Of a stretch of 11,655 nt of DNA, positions 5,859-11,655 are shown in pieces. The position numbers were made by a program, and so were the translations under genes. Origin of the DNA: Frankia sp. (GTDB lineage Bacteria > Actinomycetota > Actinomycetes > Frankiales > Frankiaceae); the NCBI GenBank assembly GCA_019689615.1, contig JADGHD010000094.1, positions 1 through 11,655 on the forward strand. The letters are read 5' to 3'. Position 1 is the first letter of the stretch. Each line of letters begins with the position of its first letter. A model generated the notes under the pieces. That model was not told the DNA's origin. It saw only the letters and a list, made by a program, of their open reading frames with translations, and ran no database searches.

Positions 5859-8509
5859 CGCAAATCGGTCCGTATACGGTCGAGCGCCTCCTGTCGAGCA
5901 GCCCCACCGGCGCGGTCCACCTCTGCCGGACGTCGGTCGGCAGCCAGGTGGTGGTGAAGACGCTCGCCGGCCACCTGAGCGAGGACCGCAGGTTCCTCCG
6001 GCTGCTGCGCGACGACCTGCTGCGGCTGCGCGACACCCCGCCGGAGGCGCTGGCCAGGGTGGTCGACGTGGACGTCGACGGCCGCGCGCCGCTGGTCGTC
6101 ACCGAGTTCCTGGACGCCCCGACGCTCGGCTCGGCCGCCGGCACCGGCACCGGGGTGCCAGTCCCGCCCGACCGGGGCCACCGGCTGGCCGCCGCCCTGG
6201 CGAGCGCGCTCGCCGACCTGCACGAGCAGGACATCGTGCTGGGCAGCCTGAAGCCGAACCGGGTCGTGCTGACCGAGTCCGGGCCGCGGTTCCTCGACTT
6301 CGGGGTCGCCCGCGCGCTCAGCCGCGGCGGGGCCGGCGCGCGCCGCGGCCAGCCGCCGGCGTTCGGCGTGCCGGCGTTCCTCTCCCCGGAGCTCGCGCTG
6401 GGCGAGCCGCTCACCCCGGCCGCCGACGTCTTCGCCTGCGCCGGCCTCATCGTCTACGCCCTCACCGGCCGCCCGCCGTTCGGCGCCGGCCCGCCCCGGG
6501 CGCTGATCCAGCGGGTCGTCTACGCCGAGCCGGACCTTGACGGCGTGCCGGCGCCGCTCGCCGCGGTCCTGGCCGCGGCGATGCGCAAGGACCCCACCAC
6601 CCGGCTGTCCGCGTCGCAGCTGCGCGACCAGGTGCTCGCCCTGCCGCCCGCCGACCAGCAGCCGACCCGGGTGCCCGGCCGGCGCCGCCCCGGGCACGCC
6701 CGGATCCCGGCCCTCGAGGCCGTCACCGAGCCAGGCGCCGAGCCCGCGCCCGCGGCGGCGGCGCTCGCGACCGCCCCACCGGCGCCGTCAGCCCTCCTCG
6801 AGCTGGTGGCGCCGGATTCGGCGATGGCTGCCCCGGTTACCGCCGAAGCGCCGGCGATGTCGGACACTGACCCGGTGGCCGACGCAGCGCCCGCGGCCGG
6901 GACGGCACCCACCGACGACGCCGTCCCCGCAGCCAGCGCGCCCGACGCCGCCACCTCCGACGCACCCACGGCCACCGCGGCCGACCCCGCCGCGGCCGAC
7001 CTCGCCGAGCCCGCGGCGTCCGACCTCGCCGCGTCCGACCTCGCCGAGCCCGACGCGGCCGACGCCCCCGGCCTCCCCGACCCGCTGACCGACGCGGTGC
7101 TCCCAGCCGAGAAGGCACCCGCGGGCGACCCGGTGGTCGCGGTGGCGGGCAGCCCGGTGCGGCGCGGGCGCTGGGCCTGGCTCACCCCGCCGCGGGTGGT
7201 GGGCAGTGTGGTCATGGTGGCCGTCGTGACGCTCGCCTCGGTGGCGGTGGTCGGCGAGATCCGCTCGGCGCGCGACGCCGCCGACTCGCGGGACCTGGCG
7301 GCGAAGGCGAGCGCGCTGCTCACCACCCGGCCGGACCTGGCCGGCCAGCTCGCGGTCGCGGCCTACCGGATCTCCCCGACGCCCGAGGCGGCGCAGGTCC
7401 TCATCACCGCGGCCGTCCGGGAGACCGCCCAGACCGGTGGCGCCGTCCACGACGTCGCGCTGAGCCCGGACGGGGCAACGCTGCTCGCGGCCAGCGACAC
7501 CGGCGTGGCCGCCTGGGACCTGCGCGACCCCAGCCGAATCCGGCTGACCAGCACGTTCCTCACCGACACCGGGGCCGTGGCCGCCCTCGCGCCGCTGCCG
7601 GACCCGCCGGACGGCGCCGACACCCGCCGCCTGGTCGCCACCGGCGGCGCCGACGGGGTGGCCAGGATCTGGGACGTCACCGACCCGGCCAGGCCGGCCG
7701 AGCTCGCGGCCCTGCGGGACTCCCCGGCGGCGATCACGGACATCGCGGTCTCGGCCGACGGCGCGCTGCTCGCCACCGCCGACGCGGGCGGCACGGTCGC
7801 GCTGTGGGACATCGCCGACCGGTCCCAGCCGCGTCGGCTCGCCGCCGAAGAGCTGCCGGGCGAGGCCCGCTCGGTCACCTTCGCGCCGGACGGCACCGCG
7901 CTGGCCATCGGCGGCGTCGGCTACCTGCGGGTCTGGGACGTCCGCTCGCCGGGCTCGCCGCGCGAGACCGCGGGTTACGTCACCTGGCGCACGGTCAGCC
8001 AGGTCCGGTTCAGCCCGGACGGGCAGCTGCTGGCCACCGCGTCCACGCCGATGCCGGTCAACCCGAAGCTCGGGCCGGTGACCAGGGTGGAGTGGGACCA
8101 GTCCGGCGGCGTCGAGCTCTACCTGCTCGCCGGTGGCCGCCGGCCGCGCCCGATCGCCACGTTCGGCGCCCGCCCGGCCGGCGTCGCCGGGCTGGAGTTC
8201 AGCGCGGACGGGCGGACGCTGGTCACCGGCGGCGGCGACGGCGAGATCGCGACCTGGGACCTCACCTTCCGGGCCCGCCCGGTGAAGGGCGACACGCTGC
8301 GGGTGGACGGCACGCCACGGGCGCTGGCGCTGGGCGGCTCCGGCCGGGGCCACGTGCTCGCCGTGGTCGGGGACGGCTCAGCCCGGGTCTGGCAGCTCGA
8401 CCCGGCGGCCGCCGCCGAGCAGGTGTGCGCCCGGGTCGGCACCCGGATCACCCGCGCCGAGTGGCTCGAGGTCGTCCCTGGGCGCTCGTTCCGCGCGCCC
8501 TGCCCGTAG
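5855..8509 (+). CDS. Membrane-anchored Ser/Thr kinase-fold (probable pseudokinase) with WD40 propeller
   Basis: From GTG 5855 this is 884 residues. A Hanks-type kinase fold occupies about 5-265: Lys35 in VVVKTL, DFG with Asp148, SPE in place of APE, and a helix-F-like ADVFACAGLIVYALTGRPPF. The glycine loop is replaced by LLSSSPTGAV, and the catalytic HRD reads Leu-Gly-Ser (129-131) before LKPNRVVL, so the catalytic Asp is missing. An Ala/Pro/Asp-rich linker (about 266-440) contains short DLAEP/SDLA repeats near 6998-7050. One membrane helix (about 448-467) follows, then a helical DLAGQLAVAAYRISPTPEA segment and about six WD40-like blades (529-850; SPDG...WDL patterns). The tail, VCARVGTRITRAEWLEVVPG, is typical of actinobacterial WD40 proteins. 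Expected topology: kinase fold cytoplasmic, propeller outside the membrane. Ligand and partner are unknown. Upstream in-frame GTG 5687 lacks a ribosome site and adds no domain. Confidence 0.88.
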   Translation: MTQIGPYTVERLLSSSPTGAVHLCRTSVGSQVVVKTLAGHLSEDRRFLRLLRDDLLRLRDTPPEALARVVDVDVDGRAPLVVTEFLDAPTLGSAAGTGTGVPVPPDRGHRLAAALASALADLHEQDIVLGSLKPNRVVLTESGPRFLDFGVARALSRGGAGARRGQPPAFGVPAFLSPELALGEPLTPAADVFACAGLIVYALTGRPPFGAGPPRALIQRVVYAEPDLDGVPAPLAAVLAAAMRKDPTTRLSASQLRDQVLALPPADQQPTRVPGRRRPGHARIPALEAVTEPGAEPAPAAAALATAPPAPSALLELVAPDSAMAAPVTAEAPAMSDTDPVADAAPAAGTAPTDDAVPAASAPDAATSDAPTATAADPAAADLAEPAASDLAASDLAEPDAADAPGLPDPLTDAVLPAEKAPAGDPVVAVAGSPVRRGRWAWLTPPRVVGSVVMVAVVTLASVAVVGEIRSARDAADSRDLAAKASALLTTRPDLAGQLAVAAYRISPTPEAAQVLITAAVRETAQTGGAVHDVALSPDGATLLAASDTGVAAWDLRDPSRIRLTSTFLTDTGAVAALAPLPDPPDGADTRRLVATGGADGVARIWDVTDPARPAELAALRDSPAAITDIAVSADGALLATADAGGTVALWDIADRSQPRRLAAEELPGEARSVTFAPDGTALAIGGVGYLRVWDVRSPGSPRETAGYVTWRTVSQVRFSPDGQLLATASTPMPVNPKLGPVTRVEWDQSGGVELYLLAGGRRPRPIATFGARPAGVAGLEFSADGRTLVTGGGDGEIATWDLTFRARPVKGDTLRVDGTPRALALGGSGRGHVLAVVGDGSARVWQLDPAAAAEQVCARVGTRITRAEWLEVVPGRSFRAPCP

Positions 8510-8520
8510 CACGCGGGCGG

Positions 8521-8542
8521 CGGCCGGCGGCAGGGCCGGCCG
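8521..8542. terminator. Hairpin between convergent genes, candidate bidirectional terminator
   Basis: CGGCCGGC (8521-8528) pairs perfectly with GCCGGCCG (8535-8542) around a 6-nt loop, in the 61-bp gap between the convergent WD40 kinase and csoR genes. A second pair, CCGCGG at 8549-8554 and 8565-8570, adjoins the csoR stop. Neither has a T-run. The position between convergent genes favours a terminator. Confidence 0.45.
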
Positions 8543-8570
8543 GGAGCGCCGCGGCGGACGCGGGCCGCGG

Positions 8571-9014
8571 TTACGAGCGGACCAGGCGGGCGATCGCGGC
8601 GCTCGCCTCACGCAGCTTCTCGTCGGCGACCGGGCCGCCCTCGGTGACCGCGTGCGCGACGCAGTGCCCCAGGTGGTCCTCGAGCAGGCCGAGCGCGACC
8701 GACTGCAGGGCCCGGGTGGCCGCGGCGACCTGGGTGAGGATGTCGATGCAGTACTTGTCCTCGGCGACCATCCGCTGCAGGCCGCGGACCTGCCCCTCGA
8801 TCCGGCGCAGCCGGGTCAGGTACGCGTCCCGCCGGTCGCTGTAGCCGCGGTGGCTGTCGCCGGCCGCCACGCCGTGCCCCTGCTCGTCGCCCGCCGGGTC
8901 AACGCCGCAGCCCTCGTGGCCCGCCTGGCCGGGCTCGTGCCCGTCGTGCGGGGAGCCGGTCGGCGCCTCGGCCAGCGCGTCGTCCGGGACCGCTGTCGGC
9001 GACTCGTCCGTCAT
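8571..9014 (-). CDS. csoR: CsoR-family Cu(I)-sensing transcriptional repressor
   Basis: A 147-residue protein starting at ATG 9012-9014. Residues 65-147 form the all-helical CsoR/RcnR domain (YLTRLRRIEGQVRGLQRM...). The Cu(I) ligands are present with the spacing known from M. tuberculosis CsoR: Cys89 (DKYCIDIL), His114 and Cys118 (EDHLGHCV), i.e. C-x24-H-x3-C. This identifies a copper sensor rather than a Ni/Co (RcnR) or formaldehyde (FrmR) type. The family represses copper-export genes and often itself as a DNA-bound tetramer, releasing DNA when Cu(I) binds. The first 60 residues are an acidic, His/Gly-rich extension (HDGHEPGQAGHEGCG) not found in minimal CsoR proteins of about 90-120 residues; it may bind metal. 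No copA or copZ is in the window. The gene lies 63 bp downstream of the siderophore decarboxylase on the same strand, so read-through is possible, but a candidate operator sits in that gap. Confidence 0.93.
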   Translation of the reverse strand: MTDESPTAVPDDALAEAPTGSPHDGHEPGQAGHEGCGVDPAGDEQGHGVAAGDSHRGYSDRRDAYLTRLRRIEGQVRGLQRMVAEDKYCIDILTQVAAATRALQSVALGLLEDHLGHCVAHAVTEGGPVADEKLREASAAIARLVRS

Positions 9015-9041
9015 GGCGGCACCGCCCTCTGTCCGAACTGA

Positions 9042-9056
9042 TACCCCCCGAGAGTA
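9042..9056 (-). promoter_or_regulatory. Candidate CsoR operator upstream of csoR
   Basis: TACCCCCCGAGAGTA, 27 bp upstream of the csoR start codon, is an imperfect palindrome: the arms TACCCCC and TACTCTC match at 5 of 7 positions. CsoR operators in other bacteria are pseudo-palindromes with TAC/GTA ends and C-/G-rich arms. The fit is suggestive, one arm is poor, and autoregulation is an inference. Confidence 0.4.
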
Positions 9057-9077
9057 CCCATCGGCCCCGCCGCCCGG

Positions 9078-10364
9078 TCAGCCGCCGAGGACGAGCCGGG
9101 CCGGCGGCGGATGGCCCAGGAAGTCGCGCAGCGCGAACTCGTACCCGTACGCCCCGGCCATCGGGAACACCACCACGTCCCCCGCCCGGACCTCGTCGAC
9201 CGTGATGTCGCGGGCCAGCGTGTCCTCCGGCGTGCACAGCTCGCCGACGACGGTGACCGGCCGGTCGCGCACCCCGGGCCGGGGCAGCCCCGCCGGCCAG
9301 CCCGCGCGGGGCACCACGGCGAAGTTGTGGACGATCTCCCAGGAGATGGGCAGCGCGAACCCGGCGATCCCGCCCCGCAGCACCACGAAGTCCACCCCGT
9401 AGGCGTGCTTGACGTCGGTGACCTCGGCCGCGTACCAGCCACAGTCGGCGACCAGCAGCCGGCCCGGCTCGAAGAGCACCCGCACGCCGGCCGGCACCGC
9501 CAGCCGGCGCAGCCCCGCGCCGAACGCGGCCAGGTCGAACGGCCGCTCACCGCGCCGGTCGGCCTCGAACGGCACCCCGAACCCGCCGCCGACGTCGACC
9601 ACCCGCAGGTCCAGCCGGGCGGCGGCGGCCGCGGCGGTGGCGAAGTCCAGGCACCAGCGGACGTAGTCGACGTGCCGGGCGGCGTCGAGGTTGCCGGAGA
9701 CGGCGTGCAGGTGGAACCCGACCACCTCGACATGGCGCAGCGTCGCCGCGGTCGCGAGCACCTGCGGGACGCGCGCCTCGGGGATGCCGAACGCGCTGGG
9801 CACCCCGCCCATCCGCAGCGAGCCGGTCACCGCGACCTGGGCCGGGTTCACCCGCAGCGCCACCGGCACCCGCCGCCCCGCCGCCGCCGCGACCGCGTCC
9901 AGCCGGCGCAGCTCCAGCTCGCTCTCGACGTTGACCACCTCGACGCCGGCCGCGACCAGGGCGGACAGCAGGCTGACCGACTTGCCGGGGCCGGCGGCCA
10001 CCAGCGGCACTTCCCCGTCGCCGAGGCCGCCGCGCCGGGCCGCCGCGCGTGCCAGCTCGATCTCGCGCACCGAGGCGACCTCGAACCCGTGCGCCCCGCC
10101 GCGCAGCAGCGCGTCCAGCACCGGCGGGAACCCGTTCGCCTTGACCGCGTAGCGGATCTCGGCCCACGGCGGCAGCGCGGCCCGCAGCGCGGCGGCGTTC
10201 GCCGCCGCCACCGCGGGGTCGTAGTAGTACGCGCTGGTCTCGGCCACGCCCTCGGGCCGGGGCGCGGCCAGCGCGGCCCGCAGGGCGACCGGCAGCGCCT
10301 CGGCGGGCACGGCCGCCAGCGGCGCCGCGGACGGCGGCAGCTCCACAGCCGCATCGTGACGCAT
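9078..10364 (-). CDS. PLP-dependent fold-type III amino-acid decarboxylase, siderophore type (SbnH-like)
   Basis: A member of the Orn/DAP/Arg decarboxylase 2 family, 428 residues from ATG 10364. Residue numbers here count from the longer GTG start at 10424. Visible motifs: PLP lysine Lys95 in YAVKANG; FHLHAVSGN (237-245), whose histidine stacks on PLP; the phosphate-binding GGGFG (279-283); EPGR (319-322); and CTPEDTL with catalytic Cys397, which reaches the partner subunit's active site in such dimers. C-terminal AGAYGYEF and LGHPPP recall siderophore enzymes such as SbnH of staphyloferrin B, which decarboxylates a citryl-diaminopropionate intermediate. The divergent NIS synthetase supports a role in making the amine part of a carboxylate/hydroxamate siderophore; the substrate (ornithine, lysine, diaminopimelate or a citryl-amino acid) cannot be read from sequence. 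GTG 10424 would add 20 residues but leaves only 24 bp to the iron box. Neither start has a strong ribosome site. Confidence 0.88.
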   Translation of the reverse strand: MRHDAAVELPPSAAPLAAVPAEALPVALRAALAAPRPEGVAETSAYYYDPAVAAANAAALRAALPPWAEIRYAVKANGFPPVLDALLRGGAHGFEVASVREIELARAAARRGGLGDGEVPLVAAGPGKSVSLLSALVAAGVEVVNVESELELRRLDAVAAAAGRRVPVALRVNPAQVAVTGSLRMGGVPSAFGIPEARVPQVLATAATLRHVEVVGFHLHAVSGNLDAARHVDYVRWCLDFATAAAAAARLDLRVVDVGGGFGVPFEADRRGERPFDLAAFGAGLRRLAVPAGVRVLFEPGRLLVADCGWYAAEVTDVKHAYGVDFVVLRGGIAGFALPISWEIVHNFAVVPRAGWPAGLPRPGVRDRPVTVVGELCTPEDTLARDITVDEVRAGDVVVFPMAGAYGYEFALRDFLGHPPPARLVLGG

Positions 10365-10448
10365 TCGATTAGCGAGCTCACGAAATCCGGCATTCCGGGT
10401 CGCGAGCGGCAAGGAGACTGGCACGATGAGCGACCGTGGCCACCGCGC

Positions 10449-10467
10449 TCAGGTTAGGCGGACCTCA
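10449..10467. promoter_or_regulatory. Iron box (IdeR/DmdR1/DtxR operator) shared by divergent siderophore genes
   Basis: TCAGGTTAGGCGGACCTCA matches the actinobacterial iron-box consensus TTAGGTTAGGCTAACCTAA at 15 of 19 positions, including the unbroken core AGGTTAGGC and the ACCT arm. It lies between the divergent decarboxylase and NIS synthetase genes, 22 nt before the leader-ORF ATG 10489. Fe(II)-loaded IdeR/DmdR-type repressor would be expected to shut off both genes when iron is plentiful. Confidence 0.82.
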
Positions 10468-10488
10468 CTCGTCGGCCGGAGGACGACC

Positions 10489-10545
10489 ATGACGACCTGC
10501 GCCTCACGTCGTGCCGTGTCCTGGCTGGCCCCGGCGGTGGCATGA
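10489..10545 (+). CDS. 18-codon leader ORF overlapping the NIS synthetase start
   Basis: GGAGG (10478-10482) stands 6 nt before ATG 10489, which opens an 18-codon frame (MTTCASRRAVSWLAPAVA). Its TGA (10543-10545) overlaps the synthetase ATG (10542-10544) as ATGA. The same frame can also start at ATG 10426 behind AAGGAG (10411-10416), giving 39 codons, but then the iron box would lie inside it. The synthetase ATG has no good ribosome site of its own, so coupling by re-initiation is likely. The peptide has no recognisable homology or obvious stalling motif. I cannot say whether it is functional as a peptide. Confidence 0.5.
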   Translation: MTTCASRRAVSWLAPAVA

Positions 10546-11655
10546 CCTTCGCGGGTTTCCCGCCGGCCGCATCGGCGCCGGCCACCTGGGCCGCCATCCT
10601 GGCGACCGAGACCCTGCTGCGCTGCTGGTTCCGGGAGACCGGGACGCCGGTCCCGGCCGCCGATGGCGTGGCCCGGCTGGCGCTGGCGGACGGCGACGCG
10701 GTGGTGGCGGTGCCGGTGCGCTACCGCTCGCCGGCCGGCTGGCACCGGTTCGGCCAGCCCTACCTGGTCGGCGGCGAGCCGCTGGACTTCGCCGCGCTCG
10801 CCGCGCTCCTCGCCCGGGACGCCGCGCGCCGCGTCGGCCAGCCCGACAGCGGCCCGGCGCTCGCCCGGCTGCTCGGCTCTGCCCGCCGGATCGCGGCCCA
10901 CCTCGCCGCGCCCCGCCCGGCCGCGGCGACGGCGGACCCGCCCGCAGCCGGCCCGCCGGCCACCGGGCCGCTGACGGCGGAAGCGCTGGTGGCGGACCTC
11001 GCCCCGCCGGCCGGGCCGGACGGGACGGCGGCCAGCGCCCCTTTCCTCGCCGGCGAGCAGGCGCTCGTCACCGGCCACCCGTTCCACCCGGCCGCCTGCG
11101 ACCGCTCCGGCGCCGCCGACGACGAGCTCGCCGCCTACTCCCCGGAACTGGGCGGCACGTTCCAGGTGCACTGGTTCGCGGCCGAGCCGAGCGTCGTGCG
11201 CGGCACCGCCATCGGCGGCCAGGGGGCGGCCGCGGCGACCCGGCGGTCCTGGGTCAGCCGGACGCTGCGCGCGCTCGCCGCCGACGCCCGACTGCCCGAC
11301 GGCTACCTGCCGATCCCGGCGCACCCCTGGCAGGCACGGGCGGTGCTGGCCGACCCGGCGGCCGCGGAGCTGCTCGCCGACGGCCGGCTGGTCCACCTCG
11401 GCCCGGCCGGCGCGCCCTGGTTCCCGACGGCCTCGCTGCGCACGGTCTGGCAGCCACGCAGCCCGGTGATGCTCAAGCTCTCCCTCGGCCTGCGGATCAC
11501 GAACTCACGCCGGGTCAACCAGCCGGGCGAGCTGGAGCTGGCCGCCCAGTTCGCCGCGCTGTTCGACCCGGCGCGCCCGGACGGGCCGGGCCGCTGGCTG
11601 GCCGCCCGGCCCCCCGCCGTCCCCCCGGTCGCGGCCCCCGCCGGGGGCGGCGGCC
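10542..11655 (+). CDS. IucA/IucC-family NRPS-independent siderophore (NIS) synthetase, N-terminal part
   Basis: Open from ATG 10542 to the window edge (371 codons, no stop). Family motifs in order: TGHPFHP (HP-x-HP, His179-Pro183); YSPELGGTFQVHWF; LPIPAHPWQ with HPWQ at 261-264; PTASLRT (295-301), part of the nucleotide-binding site; and MLKLSLGLRITNSRR with Lys312, Arg318 and Asn321. These enzymes adenylate a carboxylate, usually citrate or a derivative, and condense it with an amine or hydroxylamine in the cytoplasm. Full-length members are about 580-630 residues, so about 40% is missing. In the HP-x-HP motif the position often occupied by Lys is Cys186. An Ala/Pro-rich insert spans about 125-165. 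The start directly follows a leader ORF (ATGA overlap), and the divergent decarboxylase and iron box mark a siderophore locus. Which NIS subtype (A, B or C) cannot be decided from this part. Confidence 0.92.
   Translation, partial: MTFAGFPPAASAPATWAAILATETLLRCWFRETGTPVPAADGVARLALADGDAVVAVPVRYRSPAGWHRFGQPYLVGGEPLDFAALAALLARDAARRVGQPDSGPALARLLGSARRIAAHLAAPRPAAATADPPAAGPPATGPLTAEALVADLAPPAGPDGTAASAPFLAGEQALVTGHPFHPAACDRSGAADDELAAYSPELGGTFQVHWFAAEPSVVRGTAIGGQGAAAATRRSWVSRTLRALAADARLPDGYLPIPAHPWQARAVLADPAAAELLADGRLVHLGPAGAPWFPTASLRTVWQPRSPVMLKLSLGLRITNSRRVNQPGELELAAQFAALFDPARPDGPGRWLAARPPAVPPVAAPAGGGG

Noticed and set aside
4646..6697. A 683-codon minus-strand frame
   Set aside because: It runs across three unrelated plus-strand regions, including non-coding DNA, with Arg/Gly/Ala-rich composition and no motif. 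It is a GC artefact.
9111..10457. A 448-codon plus-strand frame opposite the decarboxylase
   Set aside because: The opposite strand has intact PLP-decarboxylase motifs, whereas this translation is low-complexity and unlike any family I know.

Overview
The window is very GC-rich (a rough visual impression is above 70%), has strong G/C third-position bias and uses GTG starts freely. Together with a poly-HAMP kinase/OsaB-type regulator pair, a Ser/Thr-kinase/WD40 fusion and a CsoR repressor, this points to a filamentous actinobacterium. The long Ala/Pro linkers and the WD40-kinase style suggest Frankia or a relative; that is an inference from style, not from a database match.

Layout. (1) 1-340, minus: the 5' part of an RsbW-type (HATPase_c_2) anti-sigma-like kinase, running off the left edge and interrupted by a 16-G homopolymer. 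(2) 455-4567, plus: a soluble hybrid histidine kinase built from at least five exact 92-residue HAMP units, then GAF, coiled coil, HisKA, HATPase and receiver, closely resembling Streptomyces OsaA and the fungal Nik1/Os-1 kinases. (3) 4811-5458, plus: a receiver plus coiled-coil response regulator without a DNA-binding domain (OsaB type). (4) 5459-5854: a 396-bp non-coding stretch with a 31-bp tandem duplication over the preceding stop codon, a GC-rich inverted repeat and an 8-codon mini-ORF. (5) 5855-8509, plus: a membrane-anchored kinase-fold/WD40 protein whose catalytic loop and glycine loop look degenerate, so it is probably a pseudokinase. (6) 8571-9014, minus: a CsoR-family copper-sensing repressor with a His-rich N-terminal extension and a possible operator upstream. 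(7) 9078-10364, minus, and 10542 to the right edge, plus: a divergent siderophore pair, a PLP-dependent fold-III decarboxylase and an IucA/IucC-family (NIS) synthetase, separated by a strong match to an actinobacterial iron box (IdeR/DmdR1/DtxR type). The synthetase is preceded by a short leader ORF whose stop overlaps its start (ATGA).

How the parts work together. The left half is a stress-signalling module: the poly-HAMP hybrid kinase should sense a cytoplasmic cue and relay phosphate to its own receiver and probably to the separate OsaB-like regulator, with an anti-sigma-like kinase encoded divergently. The right half is metal homeostasis: an iron-repressed NIS siderophore locus, only the first two genes of which are visible, beside a copper-responsive repressor. 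The WD40 pseudokinase between them appears to be its own transcription unit. The most unusual points are the poly-HAMP array with near-identical DNA units, the predicted pseudokinase, two short leader ORFs with start/stop overlap, and the shared iron box.
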